A DNA stretch of 64,000 nucleotides from Streptomyces alfalfae (GTDB taxonomy: Bacteria > Actinomycetota > Actinomycetes > Streptomycetales > Streptomycetaceae), in NCBI RefSeq assembly GCF_004127445.1, contig NZ_QEXM01000003.1, positions 62,001 through 126,000 on the forward strand, in the 5' to 3' direction. Every line of letters begins with the position of its first letter. Within the stretch, counting starts at the first letter, position 1. Of the stretch, positions 53,537-61,565 are shown one piece after another. A program made the position numbers and the translations under genes. The notes under the pieces were generated by a model. The model had not been told where the DNA came from. It searched no databases and worked only from the letters and a program-made list of their open reading frames with translations.

Positions 53537-53779
53537 CTACGTCAGGTCGAACTCGCCCTCGCGCGCCCCGTGGACGAACGCCCCCCACTCCGCCGGGGTG
53601 AAGATCAGCGACGGGCTCTCGGGACGGCCCGCGTTGCGCATCGCGATGAAGCCTTCGACGAAGGCGATCTGCACGTCGCCGCGCCCCTCGCTGCTCGATC
53701 GCCAGTCGGCCCCGCTGAGGTCGAGCTCCGGCTTGTCCCAGCCCGCGAGTGGATGCTGCTGAATGGTGCCTTCGGCCAC
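53537..53779 (-). CDS. DUF397-domain protein
   Basis: This small 80-residue Streptomyces DUF397 protein has the usual DLSGADWRSSSEG, VQIAFVEGFIAMRNA and LIFTPAEWGAFVHGAREGEF segments. Such proteins typically accompany XRE-type regulators and act as their antagonists or partners, but here no XRE gene is next to it; the LRR gene is convergent 10 bp away. Probably an orphan. Confidence 0.85.
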   Translation of the reverse strand: MAEGTIQQHPLAGWDKPELDLSGADWRSSSEGRGDVQIAFVEGFIAMRNAGRPESPSLIFTPAEWGAFVHGAREGEFDLT

Positions 53780-53898
53780 GTCCGTGCTCCTCCCGAATGC
53801 GTCGGTCCGGCGTCAGCCTAGCTTTCACCCCGGGTGCCGGACAGGCCGCGGGAGAGGGCCGTGACCCGCCGCCGCGCGATGTCCGTCCCCGGGGGCGC

Positions 53899-55077
53899 TC
53901 AGGAGGCGGGCGGCTCCGCCCCGACGAGCCACATCGAGAAGAACTGCGAGCCGCCTCCGTAGGCGTGGCCGAGGGCCCTGCGGGCCCCTGCCACCTGGTG
54001 CTCGCCCGCCTGGCCGCGCACCTGGAGCGCGGCCTCGGCGAAGCGGATCATGCCGGAGGCGCCGATGGGGTTGGCGGACAGGACGCCGCCGGACATGTTC
54101 ACCGGGAGATCGCCCTCCAGTTCCGTCACACCGGCCTCGGTGAGCTTCCAGCCCTCGCCCTCGCCCGCGAAGCCGAGGTTCTCCAGCCACATCGGCTCGT
54201 ACCAGGAGAACGGCACGTACATCTCGACCGCGTCGATCTCCCGGCGCGGGTCCGTGACGCCCGCCTGCCGGTAGACGTCGGCCGCGCAGTCCTTGCCCGC
54301 CCGGGGCGAGACGAAGTCCTTGCCCGCGAAGAGCGTCGGCTCGCTGCGCATCGCGCCGCCGTGCATCCACGCCGGCGGTCGGGGCGAACGGGCCGCGCCC
54401 GCCCGGTCGGTGAGGACCATCGCGCAGGCGCCGTCGGAGGAGGGGCAGGTCTCCGAGTAGCGGATCGGGTCCCAGAGCATGGGCGAGGCCTGGACCTTCT
54501 CCAGGGTGATGTCGTGCTCGTGGAGGTGCGCGAAGGGGTTCTTCAGGGCGTTGCGGCGGTCCTTGTACGCGACGAGCGAGCCGACCGTGTCCGGGGCGCC
54601 GCTCCGCCGCATGTACGCGCGCACGTGCGGGGCGAAGAAGCCGCCCGCCCCGGCGAGCAGCGGCTGCTGGAAGGGGATGGGCAGCGAGAGGCCCCACATC
54701 GCGTTGGATTCCGACTGCTTTTCGAAGGCGAGGGTCAGCACCGTGCCGTGGACGCGGCCCGCGACGAGGTCCGCGGCCACCAGCGCCGTGGACCCGCCGA
54801 CGGACCCGGCCGTGTGCACGCGCAGCAGGGGCTTGCCGACCGCGCCGAGGGCGTCGGCGAGGTACAGCTCCGGCATCATGACGCCCTCGAAGAAGTCGGG
54901 CGCCTTGCCGATGACCACGGCGTCGATGTCGGCCCAGGTCAGTTCGGCGTCGGCCAGGGCGCGCGCGGCGGCCTCCCGGACGAGCCCGGCGATCGACACG
55001 TCGCGCCGGGCGGCCACGTGCCGGGTCTGCCCGATCCCGACGACGGCGACGGGCTCCTTGCCCACCGAACGGCTCAT
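53899..55077 (-). CDS. Thiolase-fold lipid-transfer/aldolase-type protein without the usual Cys
   Basis: This 392-residue thiolase superfamily protein has VVGIGQT at the start and ETCPSSDGACAMVL and GGVLSANPIGASG toward the end. At the position of the nucleophile Cys the segment is VHTAGSVGGSTAL, so the Cys is absent, and the usual His of GGHPxGASG is Asn. Thiolase-like partners of DUF35 proteins in sterol side-chain breakdown (Ltp2 type) lack this Cys and act as retro-aldolases. ATG 55077 overlaps the second thiolase gene (ATGA). Last gene of the four-gene acyl-CoA operon. Confidence 0.75.
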   Translation of the reverse strand: MSRSVGKEPVAVVGIGQTRHVAARRDVSIAGLVREAAARALADAELTWADIDAVVIGKAPDFFEGVMMPELYLADALGAVGKPLLRVHTAGSVGGSTALVAADLVAGRVHGTVLTLAFEKQSESNAMWGLSLPIPFQQPLLAGAGGFFAPHVRAYMRRSGAPDTVGSLVAYKDRRNALKNPFAHLHEHDITLEKVQASPMLWDPIRYSETCPSSDGACAMVLTDRAGAARSPRPPAWMHGGAMRSEPTLFAGKDFVSPRAGKDCAADVYRQAGVTDPRREIDAVEMYVPFSWYEPMWLENLGFAGEGEGWKLTEAGVTELEGDLPVNMSGGVLSANPIGASGMIRFAEAALQVRGQAGEHQVAGARRALGHAYGGGSQFFSMWLVGAEPPAS

Positions 55078-56153
55078 CGCGCGTCTCCTTCCAGAAGGGC
55101 GACCAGGTTCTGCTGGAGGCAGGGCCCCGACGTGGCGTGCGCGACGGCCCGGTCCGACGCGCCCCGGTGGATGCGGGCGGCGGCCTCACCGAGCCGGATC
55201 AGCCCCGCGGCCATCATCGGGTTGGCGGCGAGCGCGCCCCCCGAGGGGTTGACCACGACGTCGTCGCCGAGCCGCAGGGCCTTGCGCAGGACGACCTCCT
55301 GAGAGGTGAAGGGAGCGTGCAACTCGGCCGTGTCCACCGGGTGTTCGAAGACGCCGGCGCGTTCGGCGGCCAGCCGGGTCGAGGGCGAGTCGGTGAGGTC
55401 GCGCACCCCGAGGCCGTGCGCCTCGATCCGGTGGTCGATGCCGCGGATCCACGCGGGCCGCCCGCACAGCTCACGGGCCCGCTCCCCCGCCGCGAGGATC
55501 ACGGCGGCGGCCCCGTCGCCGACCGGCGGGCAGTCACCGGTACGCAGCGGGCGCACGACGTACTCCCCCTGCGCGACGTCCCCGCCGAGCTGCGCGTGCG
55601 GGTTGGCGGCGGCGTCGGCGCGGCTGCGCAGGGCCACCCCGGCGAGCGCGGGCTCATCGGTCTCCCCGGCGTCGATGAGCGCCTGCGCCTGGAGCGCGGC
55701 GAGGGCCACGGAGTCGGGCCAGAGGGGAGCGACGTAGTAGGGGTCGAGCTGCCGGGTCAGCACGTCGCGCAGGGAGCCCGGCGAGGACTTCCCGTAGGAG
55801 TAGACGAGGGCGGTGTCGGCCTCGCCGGTCTGCAGCTTCGTCCACGCCTCGTACAGCGCCCAGGCCCCGTCCATCTCCACGTGCGACTCGGAGATCGGCG
55901 GCCAGGCGCCGACGCCGTCGAGCGCCATGGTGAAGGAGAAGGCGCGCCCCGCGAGGTAGTCGGAGGACCCGGAGCAGGTGAACCCGATGTCGCTGGTCCG
56001 CAGCCCGGTCGCCGCGAGGACCTCGTGCAGCACCGGCATGAGCATCTCCACCTCGGACAGCTCGTCGGTGGAGCGCGCGGTGGCGGTCTGCCCGAAGGCG
56101 ACGACGGCCACGTCACGGACGGGCCGCAGCACGGACGGCTCGCGGGACGCCAT
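55074..56153 (-). CDS. Second thiolase-fold protein, lacking the nucleophile Cys
   Basis: This 359-residue paralogue has VVAFGQTATAR at the start, then ESHVEMDGAWALYEAW where thiolases carry their nucleophile Cys, DCPPVGDGAAAVILA, and GGALAANPMMAAG toward the end. It is non-thiolytic as judged from these sites. It starts directly behind the DUF35 gene stop (ATG 56153 next to CTA 56154-56156) and overlaps the thiolase-like gene downstream. Two unlike thiolase-fold subunits plus one DUF35 protein suggest one multi-subunit acyl-CoA aldolase. Confidence 0.75.
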   Translation of the reverse strand: MASREPSVLRPVRDVAVVAFGQTATARSTDELSEVEMLMPVLHEVLAATGLRTSDIGFTCSGSSDYLAGRAFSFTMALDGVGAWPPISESHVEMDGAWALYEAWTKLQTGEADTALVYSYGKSSPGSLRDVLTRQLDPYYVAPLWPDSVALAALQAQALIDAGETDEPALAGVALRSRADAAANPHAQLGGDVAQGEYVVRPLRTGDCPPVGDGAAAVILAAGERARELCGRPAWIRGIDHRIEAHGLGVRDLTDSPSTRLAAERAGVFEHPVDTAELHAPFTSQEVVLRKALRLGDDVVVNPSGGALAANPMMAAGLIRLGEAAARIHRGASDRAVAHATSGPCLQQNLVALLEGDAR

Positions 56154-57116
56154 CTACACCAGCTCCTTGTACGTGTCGTAGTCGGCGTCGGGCTCGCCCG
56201 TGGGCCGGTAGTGGTCGGGGTGGCGCCCGCCCTCGGTCCACACCGGCTCGACCCGCAGCCCCATGCGGACCTGGTCGTACGGGATCCCGGCGATGCGCGC
56301 GTGCAGGGCGAGGTCCGCCCCGTCCAGCGCGATGTGCGCGTAGACGTAAGGGACCTCGATGTCGAGGTTCTTTGCCTTGATGTTGACGACGCAGTACGTG
56401 GTGACGGTGCCGCGCGGTCCGACCTCCACCCGCTCGGCCGTGGCGACGCCGCAGGTGGGGCAGGCGCCCCGGGGCGGGACGTACACCTTGCGGCAGGACG
56501 GGCAGCGCTCGCCCACGGTGCGGCGTTCGGACAGGGCGGTGATGTAGGCGGTCTGGGCGCGGCCCGGCGAGTAGGTGTAGTCGAGCCGCGCGGCGGCGAC
56601 GATCCCGGTGACGGGCTCGTCGAAGACCCCGCTGTGCGGCACGGCGGCCCGCACCGGCGCGTCCCCGTCCGCCGGCTCGAAGCAGGCGATGTCGGTGATG
56701 GCGCCGACCCGTTCGCCGGCCCACCGCACCCGCACGCGCATCCCGGTCCGCACGGCGTCGGGCCCCGGCACGTCGAGCGCGTGCAGCAGCGCGGTGTCGG
56801 CCCCGTCGAGCCGCACAAGGACCCAGGCGAACGGGGCGCCGAGCGGCTGCCCGCGCCGGGGCTCGTGGTTCCACGCCCAGGTGGTGACGGTCCCGGTGGC
56901 GCCGACCTCGACGAGGTCGCGTATCTCCTCGGCGGTCACGGGGTCGTACTCGACGGGTGGCACGAGCACCCGCCCGTCCCCGGCCCGGACCCCGAGCAGG
57001 GTGCGCTCACGCAGCCCGGTGAGAAAGGCGCTCTGCACGGCCCCGAGCGACCGGGTGAAGGGAAACTCGACGACGAGAGGAGCCCGAAGCACTGCGGACG
57101 AACCGACACCTGACAT
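56154..57116 (-). CDS. Tandem DUF35 OB-fold acyl-CoA-binding protein
   Basis: This 320-residue protein has two DUF35-like halves. The C-terminal half has an intact zinc ribbon (CPSCRKVYVPPRGACPTC) and an OB fold (VGPRGTVTTYCVV). The N-terminal half has the OB motif (VGATGTVTTWAWN) but its ribbon cysteines are gone. ATG 57116 is used; the frame is open to 57167. DUF35 proteins bind acyl-CoA next to thiolase-fold partners (ChsH2-Ltp2). The fused double form would serve both thiolase-like subunits encoded immediately downstream. Confidence 0.8.
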   Translation of the reverse strand: MSGVGSSAVLRAPLVVEFPFTRSLGAVQSAFLTGLRERTLLGVRAGDGRVLVPPVEYDPVTAEEIRDLVEVGATGTVTTWAWNHEPRRGQPLGAPFAWVLVRLDGADTALLHALDVPGPDAVRTGMRVRVRWAGERVGAITDIACFEPADGDAPVRAAVPHSGVFDEPVTGIVAAARLDYTYSPGRAQTAYITALSERRTVGERCPSCRKVYVPPRGACPTCGVATAERVEVGPRGTVTTYCVVNIKAKNLDIEVPYVYAHIALDGADLALHARIAGIPYDQVRMGLRVEPVWTEGGRHPDHYRPTGEPDADYDTYKELV

Positions 57117-57242
57117 GACACTCCGTTTCTCTGGACGGGCCCCTTCGGGGGCGCGGGGCTGTGACATGTGCGGCTCGGCCGCGGGGGCGCGACCAGCCGC
57201 GCCGGACCCGCGGCCGAAGAGAGACGCCCCGGCCCGCGGGGC

Positions 57243-58043
57243 CTAGGCCCGCCGAAACACAGGGGTTCGCTTCTCCTCGAAGGCTCGGGAGCCCTCCGCC
57301 GCGTCGGAGGTGTCGAAGATCGGCCACCCCCGCTTGAGCTCGGCCGCCAGCCCCTCCGCCTCGGAGAGCTCCGCGGCCTCGTACACGGAGGCCTTGACCG
57401 CCTCCACGGCCAGCGGCCCGCACGCGTTGATCTGCTCGGCGATGGCGAGGGCCTCGTCCAGCGCGGTCCCGTCGGGCACGACGTGCCCGACGAGCCCGAT
57501 GGCCGCGGCCTCGGCGGCCGGGTAGGGCCGCCCGGTGAGCAGCATCTCCAGGGCGTGCGTACGCGGTATCTGCCGGGGCAGCCGCACGGTCGACCCACCG
57601 ATGGGGAAGAGACCCCTGCGCACCTCGAAGAGCCCGAAGGTCGCCGACTCCCCCGCCACGCGGATGTCGGCGCCCTGGAGGATCTCCGTGCCGCCGGCCA
57701 CGCAGTACCCCTCGACGGCGGCGATGACGGGCTTGCGGGGCCTGTGGTGTCTGAGCATCGCCTTCCAGTGCAGGTCGGGGTCGTCCCGCAGCCGGTCCCT
57801 GTAGTGGTCCCCGGCCATGCCCTTGCCCGCGAGGGCCTTGAGGTCCATGCCCGCGCAGAAGTCGCCGCCCGCCCCGGTGAGCACGATCGAGCGGATCTCG
57901 TCGTCCGCGTCGGCCGCCACCCACCGGTCGTACAGGCCGACGAGCATCGGCAGCGAGAGGGCGTTCTTCGCCTCGGGCCTGTTCAGCGTGAGTACCAGTG
58001 TGGCGCCCTCACGCCGCACGGAGAGGTGTTCCGTCCCGCCCAT
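57243..58043 (-). CDS. Enoyl-CoA hydratase/isomerase family protein (crotonase)
   Basis: This 266-residue crotonase has the oxyanion-hole regions GAGGDFCAGMDL and YCVAGGTEILQGADIRVA, and a catalytic-Glu region EVRRGLFPIGGST. GAGGGAG stands 8 bp before ATG 58043. First gene of the acyl-CoA operon, separated by 126 bp from the DUF35 gene. It probably hydrates an unsaturated acyl-CoA before the aldolase subunits split it. The substrate (steroid, aromatic or branched) is unknown. Confidence 0.85.
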   Translation of the reverse strand: MGGTEHLSVRREGATLVLTLNRPEAKNALSLPMLVGLYDRWVAADADDEIRSIVLTGAGGDFCAGMDLKALAGKGMAGDHYRDRLRDDPDLHWKAMLRHHRPRKPVIAAVEGYCVAGGTEILQGADIRVAGESATFGLFEVRRGLFPIGGSTVRLPRQIPRTHALEMLLTGRPYPAAEAAAIGLVGHVVPDGTALDEALAIAEQINACGPLAVEAVKASVYEAAELSEAEGLAAELKRGWPIFDTSDAAEGSRAFEEKRTPVFRRA

Positions 58044-58254
58044 GTGCGGTGCTCCCTCCCTCGACGGCCCGCCGCGCGGCCGGCCTGTCGCTTCCGGACC
58101 TGGAACAGGTTGCAGGAGGCGGGTTGTCAGTTCAATACCTTTCTGACAGTCAGTCAGTTTTTCTCGCGGCGGCCCTTCCCCCTTACCGGCGCCTCTGCTC
58201 TGATGACGGCCGAGCGCGACGACGGAAGCGGACGCCGGGGTCAGGAGGAGCGTG
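58044..58254. promoter_or_regulatory. Divergent promoter region of acyl-CoA genes with CTGACAG repeats
   Basis: TTGTCAG (58124-58130) mirrors CTGACAG (58143-58149), and CAGTCAG follows directly (58151-58157), in an AT-richer block midway between divergent genes. Overlapping TGAC/GTCA half-sites suggest a TetR-type acyl-CoA-responsive operator. Confidence 0.5.
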
Positions 58255-59892
58255 GTGGAGTACAACCTTGCCGACCTGTTCGAATCGGTCGTCGACGTGG
58301 TCCCCGACCGCGAGGCCATCGTCTACGTCGACCACCCCGGCACGGGCGCGGAACGCCGCCTGACCTACGCCGAGCTGGACGCGGCCGCCAACCGCGTCGC
58401 GCACCACCTCATCGGCAGCGGCCTGCGCCACGGCGAACACCTGGGCCTGCACCTCTACAACGGCGTCGAGTACCTCCAGACGGTCCTCGCCTGCCTGAAG
58501 GCCCGCCTGGTGCCGGTCAACGTCAACTACCGCTACGTGGAGGAGGAACTGGTCTACCTCTACCGGGACGCGGACCTCGCGGCGCTCGTTTTCGACGCCG
58601 AGTTCACGGAGCGGGTCGCGGCGGCGCTGCCGCGCACGGAGAAGCTGCGGCACCTGATACGGGTGGGCACACCGGCCGCGGGCGCGCCCGGCCTGGACGC
58701 CACGGCGTTCACCGCGGCGGAGGCGTCGGGGTCACCGGAGCGCGGCTTCGGGCCGCGTTCGGCGGACGACCTGTTCATCATCTACACCGGCGGCACCACC
58801 GGCATGCCCAAGGGCGTCATGTGGCGCCAGGAGGACCTGTTCTTCGCCGGGCTCTTCGGCGGCGACCCCGCGGGCGAGCCGGTGAAGCGGCCGGAGGAAC
58901 TGGCCGAGCGCGTCGCGGCGGGCGGCCCCGGCATCACCTTCTTCCCCACTCCCCCGCTGATGCACGGCACCTCCACGCTGACGTCGTTCATCGCGCTCAA
59001 CTACGGCCAGCGGGTGGCCCTGCACCGCAGGTACGTGCCCGAGGAGGTGATCCGCACCATCGAGAAGGAGAAGGTCTCCAGCGTGTCGCTGGTGGGCGAC
59101 GCGATGCTCAGGCCGCTCATCGACGCGCTGACCGGCCCCCTGAAGAACGCCGACCTCTCCTCCCTGTTCAGCGTCTCCTCCTCCGGGGCGATCATGTCGG
59201 AGACGGTGCGCGCCCAGTTCCAGCTGCTGGTGCCGAACGCGCTGCTCCTGAACAACTTCGGCTCGTCCGAGTCCGGCTCCAACGGCAGGGCCACGGACGA
59301 CTCGGGCCCGGAGAAGGGCTTCCGCCTGGAGGTCAACGACCGCACCCGGGTGGTGGACCCGGCCACGCACGACCCCGTGCCGGTCGGCGAGATCGGCCGC
59401 ATCGCCCAGCGCGGCCACGTGCCGCTCGGCTACTACAACGACCCGGCGAAGACCGCCGAGGTCTTCTTCCGCAGGGGCGAGGAGCGGTGGGTGCTGCTGG
59501 GCGACATGGCCACGGTCGGCGACGACGGCATCGTCACCGTCCTCGGCCGCGGCTCGCAGTGCATCAACACCGGCGGCGAGAAGGTGTACCCCGAAGAGGT
59601 CGAACAGGCCCTGAAGTCGCACCCGGACATCTACGACGCCCTGGTCGCCGGGGTCCCCGACGACCGCTGGGGCAACAGGGTCGCGGCGGTCGTCCAACTC
59701 CGCCGGTCGGCGGCCGGCTTGGACCTGGCAGCCGTGCAGACCCACTGCCGCGCCCTGCTGGCCGGCTACAAGATCCCCCGCTCGGTGGTCTTCACGGACC
59801 GCATCCAGCGCTCCCCCAGCGGCAAGGCGGACTACCGGTGGGCGAAGGCGGTGGCGGCGGGCGCCCCCGGCCCCTCAGCCCGAGCAGACTGA
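58255..59892 (+). CDS. Acyl-CoA synthetase (ANL superfamily, FadD-like)
   Basis: This protein is about 545 residues. It has the AMP-binding P-loop FIIYTGGTTGMPKGVMW, NNFGSSESGS, GYYNDPAKTAEVFF and GRGSQCINTGGEKVYPEEVE. The C-terminal lysine region (SPSGKADYRW) is intact. GTG 58255 has AGGAGG 6 bp upstream (GTG 58252 is too near). It activates a carboxylic acid to its CoA ester, feeding the divergent hydratase/aldolase operon, with which it shares a control region. Convergent with the chorismate mutase gene, overlapping by 18 bp. Confidence 0.85.
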   Translation: MEYNLADLFESVVDVVPDREAIVYVDHPGTGAERRLTYAELDAAANRVAHHLIGSGLRHGEHLGLHLYNGVEYLQTVLACLKARLVPVNVNYRYVEEELVYLYRDADLAALVFDAEFTERVAAALPRTEKLRHLIRVGTPAAGAPGLDATAFTAAEASGSPERGFGPRSADDLFIIYTGGTTGMPKGVMWRQEDLFFAGLFGGDPAGEPVKRPEELAERVAAGGPGITFFPTPPLMHGTSTLTSFIALNYGQRVALHRRYVPEEVIRTIEKEKVSSVSLVGDAMLRPLIDALTGPLKNADLSSLFSVSSSGAIMSETVRAQFQLLVPNALLLNNFGSSESGSNGRATDDSGPEKGFRLEVNDRTRVVDPATHDPVPVGEIGRIAQRGHVPLGYYNDPAKTAEVFFRRGEERWVLLGDMATVGDDGIVTVLGRGSQCINTGGEKVYPEEVEQALKSHPDIYDALVAGVPDDRWGNRVAAVVQLRRSAAGLDLAAVQTHCRALLAGYKIPRSVVFTDRIQRSPSGKADYRWAKAVAAGAPGPSARAD

Positions 59893-60477
59893 CCGCAGCG
59901 CGCGCCCGAGCCCCACGCTGTGCAGGGCGTCGAGCCGCGCGCCGTGGCGGACCCGTACGGCCGCCACGGTCAGCGCGCCCCCGCAGCGCGGTGACGTCCG
60001 GGCGCGCTCGGAGGCCGCGATGCCCCGCACCAGTTCACCGTTGACCCGGTTGATCTCCTCGCGCGCCTCGGCGAGGTCGGGCCGCTCGTCCGGGGCCTGC
60101 CCCGGGTCGGCGTCCCAGCGGCGGAACAGCTCCCGCTGGACGAGCTTGCCGGCCTCGATCTGGTCCCGGAAGATCCGTACGGTCGCCGCGGGGTCGGCGC
60201 CTGCCTCCCGCGCCTGCCGGGCCGCCGTGTCCAGGACGACCTTCTCACGGGCGGGATCGTCGATCGGGCCGCCGGCGCCGTACTTGGCGGCGGCGACGAG
60301 ATCGGCCGTGGCGAGCCGCTGGGCGGAGAGATCGGCGAGCGGGCGCAGGCGTTCGTGCGCTCCGGAGGGCCGGGCGGCGGCAGCGGACGCCGCGGCGGCC
60401 GGGCCCGCCCCCGTGAGCAGGGCGGCGGCGAGGACTCCGGCGGCCAGGAGGCGGCCGGCGGACGAAGCGGGGCGCAT
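59875..60477 (-). CDS. Secreted chorismate mutase (AroQ gamma-like)
   Basis: This 200-residue protein has a signal peptide (AGRLLAAGVLAAALLTGAG) followed by an all-helical AroQ-type domain: LADLSAQRLATADLVAAAKYGAGGPIDD, KVVLDTAARQAREAG, IFRDQIEAGKLVQREL. Cys residues near the C-terminus (SPRCGG and SVCSG) could form a disulfide, as in exported *MtCM-type enzymes. It would convert chorismate to prephenate outside the cytoplasm, an activity with no known purpose. Start ATG 60477. Confidence 0.7.
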   Translation of the reverse strand: MRPASSAGRLLAAGVLAAALLTGAGPAAAASAAAARPSGAHERLRPLADLSAQRLATADLVAAAKYGAGGPIDDPAREKVVLDTAARQAREAGADPAATVRIFRDQIEAGKLVQRELFRRWDADPGQAPDERPDLAEAREEINRVNGELVRGIAASERARTSPRCGGALTVAAVRVRHGARLDALHSVGLGRALRSVCSG

Positions 60478-60533
60478 GACGGTTCCTCTGGGGTCGAAGG
60501 GCGGATGTCCGGGCGGCGGCCGGCCCCGACGCG

Positions 60534-61379
60534 TCAGTCCTGCGCCAGGAACCCCGCCACCCGCCGCACGAACCACTCCGGGTCGTCCAGCCACGGGAAG
60601 TGGCCGCCGCCCGGCTGCACTTGGCGGACGCCCGCGGGGAACAGCTCGGCGAGTTCGGCGGCGCGGGCCGGGGTGGGGCCGCCGTCGTAGGCGCCCGCCA
60701 GGACGAGGACGGGCGCCTTGAGGGACGCGAGGGCGGTGCGGGTGGCCGGGGGGTCGAAGGCGGCCTCGCCGTAGTAGGCCTCGGCGGCCCGCGCGTTCTT
60801 CTGGTCGGCGCTGCGGGCCCGGTGCTCCTGGGCCGCGGCGTCCCAACGCCCGTACGTCAGCGGGGCGATGGCGTCCCAGCCCGCGCTCGGCGCCCCGCTC
60901 TCGGCGATCTCCCGCAGCGCGGTCGCGGCCGCCGGGTACCAGGGCTCGTCCTTGCGCAGGGCTGCGGCCTCGGCGCGGTCCTCGACGGTCATGGCGCCGC
61001 CGACGGCCAGCGTGGCCGGGGTGACGAGCACGAGTGTGCGGATCCGCTTGGGGCAGCGGGCCGCGTACAGCGTCGCCAGGTCGCCGCCCGCCGAGTGGCC
61101 GAGCAGGTCGACCCGGTCGAGCCCCAGATGTTCCCGCAGCGCCTCGACGTCGTCGACGAGCCGGTCGCAGCGGTAGGTCGCCGGGTCCTCCGGCTCCGCG
61201 GAGTCACCCGTGCCGCGCAGGTCGAGCAGGATCAGCCGGCGGTGCGCGGTGAGACCGCCGAGGTCGCCCAGGTAGACGGAGGCGCGCATGGGGCCGCCCG
61301 GCAGGCAGAGCAGTGGCTCGCCCTCCCCCTTCTCGTGGTAGGCGAGCTCCGTCCCGTCGTACGCGCTGAAAGTCGGCAT
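60534..61379 (-). CDS. Alpha/beta hydrolase (proline iminopeptidase-like)
   Basis: This protein has about 281 residues. LCLPGGPMRAS and DLRGTGDS precede the nucleophile elbow LLGHSAGGDLATLYAARCP; the C-terminal GGGHFPWLDDP supplies the His. This is the layout of proline iminopeptidases and related hydrolases. ATG 61379 is used; ATG 61391 gives MIPL in front. Divergent from the PaaK gene; probably unrelated to it. Confidence 0.8.
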   Translation of the reverse strand: MPTFSAYDGTELAYHEKGEGEPLLCLPGGPMRASVYLGDLGGLTAHRRLILLDLRGTGDSAEPEDPATYRCDRLVDDVEALREHLGLDRVDLLGHSAGGDLATLYAARCPKRIRTLVLVTPATLAVGGAMTVEDRAEAAALRKDEPWYPAAATALREIAESGAPSAGWDAIAPLTYGRWDAAAQEHRARSADQKNARAAEAYYGEAAFDPPATRTALASLKAPVLVLAGAYDGGPTPARAAELAELFPAGVRQVQPGGGHFPWLDDPEWFVRRVAGFLAQD

Positions 61380-61524
61380 GAGGGGGATCATCACATCCCG
61401 CGTCGGGTCCGGGCAACGCCTGCCGGCCGGCGGGCCGGGCGACGCCTCGCAGCTCGAAGGCGTGGCGCGCCATCCCTTGACGCCCGGGGCCGGGGCTGGA
61501 TTACTGACCTCGACGGAAGATCGA

Positions 61525-61542
61525 CGACCGAATGATCGGTCG
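61525..61542. promoter_or_regulatory. Palindromic TetR-type operator upstream of PaaK
   Basis: CGACCGA-ATGA-TCGGTCG is a perfect 7-bp inverted repeat with a 4-base centre, 24 bp before the ligase ATG. The ACCGA...TCGGT half-site form is the one bound by TetR-family repressors of phenylacetate/aromatic-CoA genes in actinomycetes. Confidence 0.65.
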
Positions 61543-61565
61543 CCCGTTCGGGACGGGAGAACCAC

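Noticed and set aside
57168..60044. 958-codon plus-strand frame over the hydratase and ligase genes
   Set aside because: Overlaps two genes with clear motifs and ribosome binding sites; translation is low-complexity.
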